Source: Odontocerum albicorne (lineage: Eukaryota; Arthropoda; Insecta; Trichoptera; Odontoceridae). From it: a DNA stretch of 64,000 bases. Positions 30,285-40,739 of this stretch are shown here, piece by piece; the first letter of the stretch is position 1; the number at the start of each line of letters is the position of its first letter. A program made the position numbers and the translations under genes. The stretch lies in NCBI GenBank assembly GCA_949825065.1, contig OX463848.1, forward strand, positions 39,539,380 to 39,603,379. The letters are read 5' to 3'. The notes beneath the pieces are model-generated. The model was not told the origin of the DNA. It worked only from the letters and a program-made list of their open reading frames with translations, and ran no database searches.

Positions 30285-30951
30285 ATATACATCTCTCTCT
30301 CTGTGGTTGCAGTCCTAAGACTGGTTTGCAGCAATTTCAACTCTTCTCCTCCATTCCTCCCTGTCCTGTGCGGCTCTTTTTAAATCTGTATATGTTGAGC
30401 AGCGCACGTCCACCAACAGGTCCTCCAGGTACTCTCGGCGTGGGCGTCCCCTAGAGTTTGTCCCCTCGGTCATACCCTCCATTATGGCATGCAAAAGGCC
30501 CTCTTGTCGTATTATATGACCGATCCATCTTGCACGCCTTTCGGACAAGATCCTGAGCAGGTGCCTTCCTCCTTCGATTCGTTGGAGAACCTCTTCATTC
30601 GTGATGTGGTCTCTCCAGGAAATTCCTAATAGTCTTCTATAGGACCACATCTCAAAAGCCTCTAGTCTCCGTCTATCTCTTTCGGATAGGCACCATGTCT
30701 CGCAGCCGTACATCAAGATACTCCATACATAGGTCTTGATGAGGAGTATTCTCAGTTTTAGGTCTATATTATTTGATTCTATTATTTTCGACCTTTTATT
30801 AAATGCAAGTCTGGCCTGATGTATACGGCTGTCGACCTCGCTCTTAGACCGACCGTCCCATGTTATTTTGCTCCCGAGGTAGACAAACTCTTTGGTGTTC
30901 TTTAGTGGTTTACCCGACATCACTATTCTCATCTGGTGTTGCGATATACAT
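30285..30951 (-). mobile_element. LINE fragment nested in F with 8-bp duplication
   Basis: ATATACAT occurs at 30285-30292 and 30944-30951, bounding the insert 30293-30943. The 3' end of the LINE reads as a CT-repeat on the plus strand (an AG-repeat tail). 5'-truncated inside the coding region. Confidence 0.85.
30315..30932 (-). CDS. LINE endonuclease-reverse transcriptase, C-terminal fragment
   Basis: 205 uninterrupted codons: FVYLGSKITWDGRSKSEVDS (post-palm YLGS motif), LLIKTYVWSILMYGCETWCL, RRLEAFEMWSYRRLLGISWR, RARWIGHIIRQEGLLHAIME, RGRPRREYLEDLL and AAQDREEWRRRVEIAANQS at a natural stop. This is the thumb-to-C-terminus region of an APE-type non-LTR retrotransposon close to RTE-2. The long intact frame argues for a young insertion, but no endonuclease or catalytic palm is included, so the fragment is dead on arrival. 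The Met at the start is the truncation point, not a genuine initiator. Confidence 0.9.
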   Translation of the reverse strand: MRIVMSGKPLKNTKEFVYLGSKITWDGRSKSEVDSRIHQARLAFNKRSKIIESNNIDLKLRILLIKTYVWSILMYGCETWCLSERDRRRLEAFEMWSYRRLLGISWRDHITNEEVLQRIEGGRHLLRILSERRARWIGHIIRQEGLLHAIMEGMTEGTNSRGRPRREYLEDLLVDVRCSTYTDLKRAAQDREEWRRRVEIAANQS

Positions 30952-31199
30952 AGTATTATATATACATATATATACGATATACATTCTCAATATACATAGT
31001 ACTCGTTAAAATAAAAGTGAGATAACATCGTTGGAAAAAAAGGGATGGGGGCGAGGAAAGAAAAAACAGAAATGAAACACGTTATGTATTATGGACTTGA
31101 TTTAAATATTATTAAAAATTTAATTAATCCACGTGAATATACATGAATTTCCACAGTGTTAACACTAAAACTCGAGAAATATTATTGACATGAAATTAA

Positions 31200-32495
31200 G
31201 AGCAAGTTAGAGCATGCATGGACAGATACCACGCCCAATGTATGGTTAAGCAATGTTACAGGTAAAATTTGATTCGTTTATTTCCAGTAGTATGTCACCT
31301 TACGCCGATAGAAGACGTGTTGTTTCTTAATATTCTGAAATTTTAAAAACGGGGTGTAACAAAATTTTACACAATTTACATTTAAATCAAGTTTTTTCAA
31401 AGGGAAAAAATCGACAGATATCAAACGACATTTTTCTATGAAAACTTCTTAACCTGACTGGGAACATTTTACGAAGTATTTTTTTCGGATACTATCGGCG
31501 ATCGAGCCCCTAAACCCTCGGGTGGAAGTCAAGAGTTTGATTCACTCGGCCAAGAAGGTCGTCAATTGTTAATTGAGGACCCAATAAGTAACTGAACCAG
31601 AATGCTTAAATGGGATGTTCATTATTTTGTCACATTCACTCTATTTCTTTTTTTTTGGATTATAAGAAATTATATTTGATTATAAGAAATAACAATCAAT
31701 TCATCCCCTCGACATTTCCCCATCAGTAATACGGACTTGTTAAAGAGCGTGGCCGGGGGATAATATATTTGGCCTCAAAAATCCATACTTCGGGTAAAGA
31801 ACCTCTGTAGTAAGCAAGTAACTCACAGTTCACCGTCGTATGTGATAGAAATACTACCGCACATGAACTGTTAACAACAATCGTATACGTTTAACGCATG
31901 CGAGATGAACTCTTTAAACACAGACTTGAACCTTTCCTTTTTCATTTTTTTTGGTTTCCTCGGGAATCAGACCCTCAATCTCCAGGTGGAACACCAGCGT
32001 CTTGCCAACTAGACCATGGATATTGTTAAGATCGCAATTGAATTAAAATTTATATGTATTTGTGTACAAATAAAATTAAACCCTTCGACAAAAAAGGTTT
32101 ACATTTTTAGAAAATCTAATTTCTTGCACTGCCCATAAAATATATATTTTAAGAAATCTCTAAACCATGAAGTTAGGTAGATCGAATTTCGTCTCCATCA
32201 CTTTAACGTCCTGCACCCCTGCCTCTCCTGCCTTCATAATATGATGGTGTCGAACCTTCATCCCCTGGCGGCCATATAAACATGCCCATCAGCCCGTGTA
32301 ACATGACCGGCCATATAGACTCATGGCAATATTTCACCATGACACGGTGCTATGATTTGGGATGTCATTTGATTTTCATATTTCCCATGCTTTCTCTACT
32401 TGATTTTAATAAAAATATTTAAAAAAATCTTAAAACCATTTTTTTTTTCATTTTAATTTATCATGTTTTTATTTGAAATTTCATGTATGAAAGAA
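31200..32495. other. Unassigned region with two SINE-head relics
   Basis: Minus tRNA-like heads at about 31490-31565 (GATCGAGCCCCTAAACCCTC) and 31945-32030 (GAATCAGACCCTCAATCTCC, GTCTTGCCAACTAGACC). The rest, including a GC-richer block at 32.2-32.35 kb, has no ORF or repeat match. Confidence 0.45.
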
Positions 32496-32499
32496 TATA

Positions 32500-32846
32500 A
32501 AATAAAGTGCTAAGGGATGAATGTGAACTTAAGGCTGATGTGTTGATGTAAGATGATGAAAAGCACTCTGAGACGGACTGGTCATGTGGAACGAATGAAT
32601 GAAAAATACTAACAATACAAATGTGATTGGAAGGGGGAAGAGATCAAGACCAAGGAAAGTATTATTAAATCAGGCGAATTATGTTTTAAAAGAAGAAAAA
32701 GTAAAAAAAAATCAGGAAAACCGTATCAGCTGTATATAATGTATTTAGACGTAGAAGAAACTAAAGATGTGTGTCGAGATATGAAAATTTGACGCTCTGT
32801 CATTTCTGCCTACCCCGTCAGGGAGATGGCGTGATGGTGTTTATGT
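32500..32846 (+). pseudogene. LINE family R, near-complete 3' segment
   Basis: Runs from ATGTGAACTTAAGGCTGATG through AGACCAAGGAAAGTATTATT and GTGTGTCGAGATATGAAAAT to the 3' end GGCGTGATGGTGTTTATG. Frames are broken. It abuts the following tandem array. Confidence 0.75.
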
Positions 32847-33432
32847 TTGTATTTCGTCTAACATTAAGTCATAACAAAATCACTGAATCCCAAAATCTGA
32901 ATCCAAAAAGTCATAACAAAATCACTGAATCCAAAAAGTCATAAAAAAATCACTGAATACAAAAATGTTTGTATTTCGTCTAGTATTAAGTCATAACAAA
33001 ATCACTGAATCCAAAAATCTGAATCCAAAAAGTCATAACAAAATCACTGAATACAAAAATGTTTGTATTTCATCTAGTATTAAGTCATAACAAAATCACT
33101 GAATCCAAAAATCTGAATCCAAAAAGTCATAACAAAATCACTTAATACAAAAATGTTTGTATTTCGTCTAGTATTAAGTCATAACAAAATCACTGAATCC
33201 AAAAATTTGAATCCAAAAAGTCATAACAAAATCACTGAATACAAAAATCTGAATCCAAAAAGTCATAACAAAATCACTGAATACAAAAATCTGAATCCAA
33301 AAAGTCATAACAAAATCACTGAATACAAAAATCTGAATCAAAAAAGTCATAATAAAATCACTGAATACAAAAATGTTTGTATTTCGTCTAGTATTAAGTC
33401 GTAACAAAATCACTGAATCCAAAAATCATGCC
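32846..33432. repeat. 42-bp / 94-bp higher-order tandem array
   Basis: The basic unit is 42 bp (GTCATAACAAAATCACTGAA plus TCTGAATCCAAAA). A longer unit, marked by TTTGTATTTCGTCTAGTATT, starts at 32846, 32968, 33062, 33156 and 33376; spacings are 122, 94, 94 and 220 bp (220 = 94 + 3 x 42). Because 42 is divisible by 3, it yields a 14-residue periodic ORF (SHNKITEYKNLNPK), which is an artefact of the period. Confidence 0.95.
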
Positions 33433-33467
33433 AAAGCACAACGTTATTTTAAAATGGCTGTCCCTTT

Positions 33468-33655
33468 GGGGTTCATGGTCTAATTGGTAAAATGTTTGTC
33501 TTCCCACCGGAGTTACGATTTCGATTGGTACCAGATTAAATTAAAGGATTTCGGTTTGTTTTTAATGAAGGACTCTTTTTATTTGGTTTGAAGAGATTAA
33601 TTACTATATGGCAATAAATATATTGCATCCAACGGACGTGTAATGCAGTACATTT
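33468..33655 (+). repeat. tRNA-derived SINE
   Basis: Head GGGTTCATGGTCTAATTGGT and ACGATTTCGATTGGTACC, body AAAGGATTTCGGTTTG, tail TTGAAGAGATTAATTACTAT and GTGTAATGCAGTAC. Confidence 0.75.
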
Positions 33656-33784
33656 AAGATAGAAACACTTTCATTAAAATTTTTCGTTGATGATAAAGGA
33701 TTTACTTTTTTGATATATGATAGAGAAAAACCACAGAATACCAAAATAATAAAAAAAAAAATTCATACATATTTAACATCACTA

Positions 33785-33872
33785 CAGCTCTTTGTTGGGG
33801 TAGGCAGAGAGGACAGATCGTCAGACTTTCATATCTTGACACACATCCTTCGCATCTGGTGATAACACAGCA
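33785..33872 (-). pseudogene. LINE family R short fragment
   Basis: GGGGTAGGCAGAGAGGACAG, then CATATCTTGACACACATCCT, is the reverse of the R 3' coding end. Confidence 0.65.
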
Positions 33873-34520
33873 AGTGTTGAAATGCATTGTGATATTGGCG
33901 GTGCTTTGATTTCATATTATATAAAAAAATATTTCCGGATCAGTGTCCAACATAATCACAAATATATTTATCCTCGTTTTCTCTCTCGAGTGAAAATAAA
34001 CTACTTGTGTCAAACAAGGGGGTTTATTATATACTCTCTCCCTCTCTCTCTGCTTTTCTCCCTGCAACCCCCAGCAGCCTTAACACCCCGCTACGTAAAG
34101 ACTCGCATTGTTACATTCATTATATTTCTGCTATCCATCTCCATCACTCACCATGTTGGGCTGATTAGCCTTTTATCCTTCCTGCCGGCCCCGTAATCTT
34201 CTCTATTTGCTCCGTGTTTTATATAAAAAGAAAACATCTATTTATAAAATAGTACCTTCATAAAGTTGATGCTTTTATTTACTCAACTTCCTCTCTCTGC
34301 TTTTTTCTCTCTTTTTTCCCCTTTTCACACAACTGGGACGATTTTTCCCAAAATATAAAACACCGTTTATTTATTTCATCGTCTCTGTCGTTCCTCATTA
34401 CCGGGGGATGTAATCTATGAGATGTTGGTTATTCAGGTTGCGACACTTCTTCACTCCACTTAGTCACTTACCGTTTGTGTGGCAGTGTACATTCTTCCCA
34501 CAGGCAATTTCTTCACCTGA
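33873..34520. other. Unassigned pyrimidine-rich spacer
   Basis: Contains CT-rich stretches (34.03-34.06 and 34.29-34.33 kb) and a 104-codon ORF at 33882-34196 of low complexity, with no motif. Confidence 0.4.
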
Positions 34521-34524
34521 TCAC

Positions 34525-35270
34525 TACGTCGAATGAACGAAGACAAACTAACAAAACGTAAATATAGTGTAAATATGAGTGGAAGGCGTGAGAAAAACTC
34601 AGATAGAAGTAAACGTTGAAGAAATCGTATAATTTTTATGAAAGGATTTATTTACTTAACACTTCATTGTTCAAACAATCTGGCAAGTTTGTTGCCAGGC
34701 GGCAATCTCTTCCAACCAACCAGATTAAAGTAAATTACATGGCTGCTAAGAAATATTAAATAATTATTCATCTTTATGAACATAAACATAATAAAAATAA
34801 AAATCCATAGACATAAGTGAGCACATGCCCACAAAGACGGACAATCACCCGAACATTCTTTTTCATATAAAGTGAGGTATCATCAATCAAAGAAAAAGGA
34901 AGGGATGGTGGAGAGGAAAGGAAAATCAGGAATGAAACACGTTTTATTACCGATTTGAAATTAAGAGTTTTTTCAGTCGCTTCTTAAAGCATGCCAAGGA
35001 CGGAGCGAGTCAAACATTGGTTTGTAACTGGTTCTAGAGTTTCACTGCATGTATAGTTCAGAACGACGTAACAAAACAGGAGCGGTGAACTGGGAAGGCC
35101 AATAAACAATTTATGTTTGAGCGTAGCGCTAGTCCATGATTGGAAAAACGCTGAGTATGTATGAATGTAGAAAAGGTGTCGAGATAGAAAAGTATGGTGC
35201 TCTATCTTTTTTGCCTACCTCGACAGAGAAATGGCGTGATGGTATGTATGCCGTTTAAATAGCATGATGG
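34525..35270 (+). pseudogene. LINE family R copy split by LINE F
   Basis: 5' half 34525-34642 (CGAATGAACGAAGACAAACT, GAGTGGAAGGCGTG); 3' half 35158-35270 (AAAAGGTGTCGAGATAGAAA, CTCGACAGAGAAATGGCGTG). The gap is filled by F. Confidence 0.75.
34637..35158 (-). mobile_element. LINE family F copy nested in R
   Basis: Carries all F 3' UTR landmarks, with the tail read as TTTATTTACTTAACAC at 34647. TATGAA flanks both sides (34637-34642 and about 35160-35165), a short possible target duplication. 5'-truncated before the coding end. Confidence 0.75.
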
Positions 35271-36955
35271 TATGTATGTTCTATGTAAGCGTTATTCCAC
35301 TAATAACAAATCTTAGTTCTTTACCACTATAAAATTAGTATTCGACAATTACGTAAGTCTACTTGGTAAAATTTGGTAATATTTTGTGATATTATCATAC
35401 ATATATTGATACATGCATATATTGAACTTAAATATACATATTTATATTAAATAATTTTAAACAATGAGTTTGTAATTTATTATTACTACTGCTTTTTGTA
35501 TCTTCATGTTAGTTTAAGACAAAGTTTTGTATTTTTTGTTAATAATTTTAAGTACTTGTATAACCTGTCATATGTTCATTTGTATATAAAAGACACTGTT
35601 GTGTCGTTAATGAAATAAATAGAGAGCAGACTCTCCTCAAATATGCTTTAACTCCGGATTCGAACTCATTATTAATAACATTATAATGCAAAAATATCCA
35701 TTACACATCCGACATATCACAGATGTTTTTGTTATGCCATGTGTCAGCATTTGTAATATGCATCCGTCAAAAGCTGGACATTGAGTTAGCGATGATGAAT
35801 AAAAAAATAAGTTTTTAAAAGCTCGAAAGGCAGGACCCAGCTCTCTGCTATCCTTGATATAAATCAACTAAATTAAACATTGAAATATCGACAAAAGGCG
35901 GTCGAATGTTCGTGAGAGAATGGAATTAATTTAATATCTGATTGGGAAGATGAAACAAGGCAATAATTCCACCGTTGTGATGGTGTGGGTCTAATTGAAA
36001 CCATTAATATTCTCCCATCATGGGGTCTCAGCCTCTGGGTAATCAGAAGCCAGGACTGTTTTTCAATTAAACCTAGAGCTTATGAAGATCACAAGACATC
36101 ATCGGCACCTTCAAGGAAGTTGATAATGGAATAAAGTGGTTTTATGACGAATTTATGGTTCAGATGGTGCTTATGTAGAATTTGTTAATCTCCAGTGTTT
36201 TAATATCATGTGTCAACTGAAAATTAATTGTTTTTTTTTCCTTCAATCAAATGTACTGTTTACGAAGAAAATTCGAAATAACACAGAAGTATTTTAAATT
36301 GATTAATATTTTACTCACTGTTAATCATGTTTATACTTATATTTTCTATACTTCTTTATAACGCTTAGTTGGAAATTATTTATTATACTTAAAGACTATG
36401 AAGTCGACAAATGTATCTAACTAGAAATATTCATCTCTTAATATAAAGCTTACATAGCTCATGCAATGACCAAACTTACAAAAATATGAAAAATTCGGTC
36501 TATAATTCACAATACCAAAATTCGTCTGCTGAGAACTCTGCTTCTTTCCACAGCACTCTTTGAAGTAAAAACATGGACGCTGAGGAAAAATAAAAAAATA
36601 TGCTGGATATTTTGAGATGTGTTAGCGCCGAACGCCGACTGCAAGACCCGCCATTGTGTCCATCCTCCAGGATCTGCAGGTGAAATAAAGGCTGACATGT
36701 AGGAAAAAAATACTGTTGAAGGACGGTGAGCAAGAGGGATGTCTCCAGCAAAGTGGATGGTCCAAATTTAACAGTAGTTTAACAGTAGAATTTATCAGTG
36801 CCGATACCTTCGAAACTTATATAATTATCTAATTAGAACCAAATTACAATCTACAGTCTGGGCTCCTCGTCAGCCCAAATATAAAAACAATTAGAACAAA
36901 TACAAAAAAAATCCTCAGACATCTATGGTACATGACAAAGGGCGATTAAGGGGTG
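35271..36955. other. Largely unassigned region
   Basis: Holds a short G tail (35.62-35.67 kb) and, at 36.08-36.18 kb, a segment matching the target of the 18.1-kb RTE-1 insertion. The remainder is AT-rich without coding signal; minus ORFs at 36500-36751 show no motif. Confidence 0.45.
36085..36180 (+). repeat. Empty-site paralogue of the 18.1-kb insertion target
   Basis: CACCTTCAAGGAAGTTGATA followed by ATGGAATAAAGTGGTTTTAT and GACGAATTTATGGTTCAGAT matches 18106-18133 joined to 18670-18710, without the RTE-1 insert. Confidence 0.85.
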
Positions 36956-36957
36956 GG

Positions 36958-36983
36958 TGCGTGATGCGTGCGTGCGTGCGTGC

Positions 36984-37018
<35 letters not shown>

Positions 37019-37037
37019 TGTGTGTGTATATATATAT
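36958..37037 (+). repeat. TG/CG/TA microsatellite
   Basis: TGCG repeats, then a (TG)n run of about 15 dinucleotides, then TATATATATA. The ORF at 36925-37257 runs through it and is not credible. Confidence 0.97.
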
Positions 37038-37379
37038 CATTTATACATCGTCCCCTTTTACACCGGTTCAAAAATTGTTAGCTAGGTATTTAAAATTCGT
37101 TCAGCATCACGGACCCACCGATATTCAAATTTCGAATTACTTTCGGAGAGAATCCAAGTATTCCTCTCTCGCTCTCTTGTATTCAAATTCAATTTTCGTA
37201 TTCTTTCTTTGGCGACAACCGTCGTACGGGCTTTGGCCTATTTATATGATGATTTAATGTAAATATTGTGTCGCTGTCAAGGAACCTTTATTTATTTGTT
37301 TCAATTAATCTAAGGTGGTATTTGTGGATTGGTTTTGTTTTCTGCCATCTATTTATTTTAAATTTTTTTTCTTCTCATT

Positions 37380-37625
37380 CTACATGTGCAAGGGTGTGAG
37401 CTGAAAAACATCTGGTACCCCCGTGGCTGGGCTCGCCCTATATTGGTGGGGTGTATCTTGGCCGACGGGGTGTTATTAGATGAGCCCAGACCTTTTGGTA
37501 GCTTCTCTCCTTAATGTATTTTCTGCCATTTAACATATGTGTTTTTGAAGTGTATTTAAATATATTATGTACATACAATGTTGCTATCAATAAACCTATA
37601 TTTATTTATTTATTTAACATCTCAA
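37380..37625 (+). repeat. Probable retroelement 3' end
   Basis: Locally GC-rich (CCCCCGTGGCTGGGCTCGCC) then AT-rich, ending CAATAAACC followed by TATTTATTTATTTATT. This looks like a polyadenylation-type LINE 3' end; family unidentified, single copy in the window. Confidence 0.45.
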
Positions 37626-37939
37626 TCGAGAAATATATCGAGTACCTAACGAAAAATCCCAATATAATAAAATAGTTTGTCTGATAACCTTTTCACAGTG
37701 TGTAATAATGAGGATTTGTGAGTTCCGTGTCATCTCCAGTGTATATAACCTGTAGACTCGATTAGTGATGTCTCCCGGCCACGCTCTTCAATACGTCCGC
37801 ACTGCAAATTCGTATATGTTGATTTGTACTATACCCATGGATGAATATTTTTTTTTAAAAAGGTATTGAATTTAACTTTGTGGAATCCACATTAAAATAT
37901 TTAATTACTTTATTATTACACTAATCAACATGGCATTTA

Positions 37940-38090
37940 TTTTTACCTGCTATTTCGAGGTTCTCTTCATGCGGGAAGGCTGACTTCCACGTGAACGAAA
38001 CCTCCCTGAATGAAAATTTCGCCTGAAATCAGCCTTGAGATAGGAAGTAGAAACTGTGTCATGGGGATTAATGTAATTTGTGTCCTAACG
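37940..38090. mobile_element. Hairpin element family U
   Basis: Contains CGAGGTTCTCTTCATGCGGG and GAACGAAACCTCCCTGAATG, ending AGGAAGTAGAAACTGTGTCA and GGGGATTAATG. Degenerate relative of 5.8 kb. Confidence 0.55.
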
Positions 38091-38104
38091 ATGTTATATT
38101 AATA

Positions 38105-38310
38105 AAGACACGAATCAAAAATATACTGCAAATGTGAGTGGAAGGCGTGGTAGAGGAAGACGAATGAAAGGGATCAAGAGAATGACATATTTAAAGAAGG
38201 ATACGTAAAAGTCAGTCAAATATTAGGAGTTGGGTGTCCAGATAGAAATATCTGGCGATCTGTCATCTTGCCTACCCCGACAGGGATTTGGCGAGATGGT
38301 TTGTATTTAT
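38105..38310 (+). pseudogene. LINE family R fragment
   Basis: GCAAATGTGAGTGGAAGGCG, GTAGAGGAAGACG, then a deleted middle and CTTGCCTACCCCGACAGGGA. Confidence 0.75.
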
Positions 38311-38334
38311 ATGTATATATGCAAATGACTTTAT

Positions 38335-38540
38335 TATTCTATAAATTAAACTTATTCCCACGGCACATGTTTTTGCCTCATGTCTCGAGATTCTCTTCAG
38401 GTATGCCTGGATTCCGCCTGAACGAAACTTGCCTGAATGAGAAATTTCACCTGATGAGACCCTCAAGAAAGGAGGCGTGTATAAACACGTGTTGTGGAAA
38501 TTAATGTACCTTGTGAAATTACAATATACTTTATTATTAA
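38335..38540. mobile_element. Hairpin element family U, most complete copy
   Basis: Left ATTCCCACGGCACATGTTTT, right AAACACGTGTTGTGGAAATT. The interior has the repeated theme GCCTGAACGAAACTTGCCTG. A 78-codon ORF across it is chance. Confidence 0.6.
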
Positions 38541-38590
38541 ATATTACTTTTATTATACTTTGTTTTCAATACAATCTGACATCATTGATA

Positions 38591-39145
38591 AAGGGTCTTT
38601 CAAGATGAGCGGTTTTTTTAATTATTGGATAAAGCACAGATGGCGTCACGAACTTGCCTGGGTCTTGTGACATTTGAGAAGTGTATTGTATGACATTTAT
38701 AAAAATTTTGTCGTATACAATACAACAACGCGTTCAAATTGTTGAATTATTTTAAGTATTGTAATCTCCGGAAACGGTGATGTTAATTGTCCACCAAGAT
38801 CATGTGATCTGACACCGTTGGACTATTTTCTCTGGGGTTACGTGAAATGCCAGGTCTATAAGAATGACCCCCGATCAATTCCTGAGCTGAAGGACGAAAT
38901 TATTCGTGTTATTGGTGAGTTAGGACCGCAATTATACTAAAATCTCTTCGAAAAATTTGACAAAAGAGTGGACATCTGTGGAGCTGCAAGAGGTGGACAT
39001 TTGGCGGATATTGTTTTTTTGTGTTTAAATGGCATACATTGTACTTCAATGACCAATAAAAAAATTGAAATCAAAGCAATTTGTGTGTTTTATTCAGGAA
39101 TAAAAAAATTGGAATTAAAAAAACCGCTCAATTTGAAAGACCCTT
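38591..39145 (+). mobile_element. Tc1/mariner deletion derivative, family M copy 4
   Basis: 555 bp with TA at both flanks (38589-38590, 39146-39147). The C-terminal remnant reads CDLTPLDYFLWGYVKCQVYK, then KDEIIRVIGELGPQL and a stop. The deletion junction lies near GGAAACGGTGATGTTAATTG, as in the other copies. Confidence 0.9.
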
Positions 39146-39405
39146 TATATTTCCAATATCTTCTTACGGACAAGAAGTAAATTAATGTTGACTAATTTAC
39201 TTCAGCATTGTTTGTAAGTTTATTTCCAAGAACCTTGCACAAAATGTTTTGAGACTTGGAACTGACCAACGGTTAACTGGTATTTAGTTTTCTTTAAACG
39301 TTGTTTACGTAAATCTTGTTCAAGAGGCCCTTGAAATTCGAAAGTGTTTCCAGATTATTTAGAAATCTAAGTCCGGTCAATTAGCGTTTCTCCCGCATCT
39401 CTCGC

Positions 39406-39684
39406 TTATCTCCCATCATCACATCCTCTCGTTATAAATGTATTAATCCTATTTTGCTCACCGTTAATCTTCTGACGTTCTAATTGAGAAGCTGCCGCGT
39501 ATAAATGTTTTAGTACTTCCTTGACTTCTGGATCTGTTGTGTGTAGAACTACGCGTTTTAAGAAAACTATTTGCTCTTTATTATACAATATTTCGAAACT
39601 TGTGTTTAATATACCTTTTGATAGTTGCGGTGTTTTGAGATATTTTAATAATTCGCTGGTTCGCAATAGATAGAGTGCGGCTCA
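39406..39684 (-). CDS. Unassigned 80-90 codon ORF, possible exon
   Basis: The minus strand is open from about 39684 to a stop at 39406. The peptide is well mixed and amphipathic (LLKYLKTPQLSKGILNTSFE, NKEQIVFLKRVVLHTTDPEV, KEVLKHLYAAASQLERQKIN), unlike the low-complexity ORFs elsewhere. There is no ATG start. An AG acceptor candidate lies at GCGAACCAG/CGAATT and a donor candidate at AACG/GTGAGC within the last codons. It abuts a LINE H fragment at ~39670, so it may be a relic cut by that insertion, or part of an old element. I do not recognise the family. Confidence 0.4.
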
Positions 39685-39935
39685 ATTGTATGGTATTGTA
39701 CCCGAGAGAAATTCAGACCTCTCTGATAGTGGATCGAATCCAAGAAAGAGACTTTTATTGCAAAGTGTATGAATTTTACCCATGCCATATATTTGAGCAT
39801 TACTCCTTAAGCATAAGAAGATATCCATGTACCTATTTGTACATGCAAATTACCAACAGAGAACATAGCGAATCCTTTGTTGATTGCCAAACTGCTGTTT
39901 AATGTGCCTGTTCAAATCGCGCTAAAATCCAGATT
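39672..39935 (+). pseudogene. LINE family H, internal coding fragment
   Basis: Frames contain ECGSIVWYCTREKFRPL, IVDRIQERDF and SIRRYPCTYLYMQITNREHS. This is the EYGSIVW...I-RIQ-FL...SL--RR layout that follows the reverse transcriptase palm in many LINEs. The last part is homologous to LGYNSLSVRRDVRLLVYV at 48.3 kb. Several frameshifts. Confidence 0.65.
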
Positions 39936-39939
39936 AAAA

Positions 39940-40075
39940 AAAAAAGTTCCAATTTGATTTTCAATTACGGCCACTTTAACCACTTTCTGGTTAGGTGGAA
40001 GAGATTGTCATATCACAATAAGCCCGCCAGGTTGTACTGTATACAACGAAAGTGTAATACAATACAATGTGGAGG
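39940..40075 (+). repeat. tRNA-derived SINE, body and tail
   Basis: AAGTTCCAATTTGATTTTC, GGTGGAAGAGATTGTCATAT, AATAAGCCCGCCAGGTTGTA and GTGTAATACAATAC. The head is eroded to GTTCAAATCGCGC. Confidence 0.75.
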
Positions 40076-40079
40076 GTGA

Positions 40080-40165
40080 AAGGGTGTGTGCTTGGATAGA
40101 AAAGTTTGGAGATCTGCTTTATATGCCTACTCCGCAAGTGACACTGCCTGATGATATATGTGTTT
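40080..40165 (+). pseudogene. LINE family R 3' scrap
   Basis: GTGAAAGGGTGTGTGCTTGG, ATAGAAAAGTTTGGAGATCT and GCCTACTCCGCAAGTG. Confidence 0.55.
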
Positions 40166-40494
40166 GAATACTACATTGCTAACTATAAACTTACTATCGA
40201 AAATCCAACTATTTATTCTTAGATGTCTTTTGGTACTCCTCTATTTGCTGTTTTCGAGTTATCTCATTTTTCTTTTAGAGTTCCGATGTACCATATTCAT
40301 TCTGAAAATGATATATGACTGTGAAACTTGACAAAAAGATGATTGGAAAAAAATATCGAAGTTCCTTTTGTTTCATCCAATCCTATAAAAAACGGATATC
40401 GCTGTCTATCGCATATCACATTCCCTTCATTAAGACCTGTGCGAAGGAATCCTGCGGTTAAGTACCAGCGATCGATGTATTTCGGTTAACCGCA

Positions 40495-40659
40495 ATGGAT
40501 TTCAACGCTGACATACCGAGAGAAATCGAATCTGATCGAGATGAAGGTGAAGACGCCATGTATGGACACTTTCTACATCGGGAACGACCGCAGATCCGAG
40601 TGGATTTCGTTCAGAAATCAAACGTTGTCAAATCGATCTGGTCGTCCTTCTATCAATGA
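40495..40659 (+). CDS. Unassigned 54-codon ORF with start context
   Basis: ATG in a fair context (CGCAATGG), then MDFNADIPREIESDRDEGED, an acidic N-terminus, and RPQIRVDFVQKSNVVKSIWS to a stop. It is less AT-rich than its surroundings and lies just left of the hAT element. No match recognised; it may be a broken transposase N-terminus or chance. Confidence 0.25.
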   Translation: MDFNADIPREIESDRDEGEDAMYGHFLHRERPQIRVDFVQKSNVVKSIWSSFYQ

Positions 40660-40739
40660 TGAGTTTTCAACGGGATCAACGTGTGTAATTGTTTTTATTT
40701 TATTTTTTACATTTTCACAAACGAAGGCATTCCTTAGAA

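Larger units (their letters stand above)
30130..31092 (-). repeat. LINE family F 3' UTR, split by a LINE insertion
   Basis: F landmarks occur on both sides of 30293-30943: AATTGCCAGGTGGCAATCTC to the left, GTGAGATAACATC, GGGATGGGGGCGAGGAAAG and GAATGAAACACGTTAT-like to the right. The tail (TTATTTATTTATTTTT on the plus strand) is at 30130. Confidence 0.78.

Noticed and set aside
33153..33422. ORFs with a 14-residue periodic repeat as a structural protein
   Set aside because: The period comes from the 42-bp tandem unit; both strands are open for the same reason and there is no start context.
33882..34196. 104-codon hydrophobic ORF as a membrane protein
   Set aside because: Low-complexity pyrimidine-rich sequence; no start context, family motif or splice support.
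36925..37257. 110-codon ORF as a gene
   Set aside because: Its first third is the TGCG/TG microsatellite and the rest has no motif.
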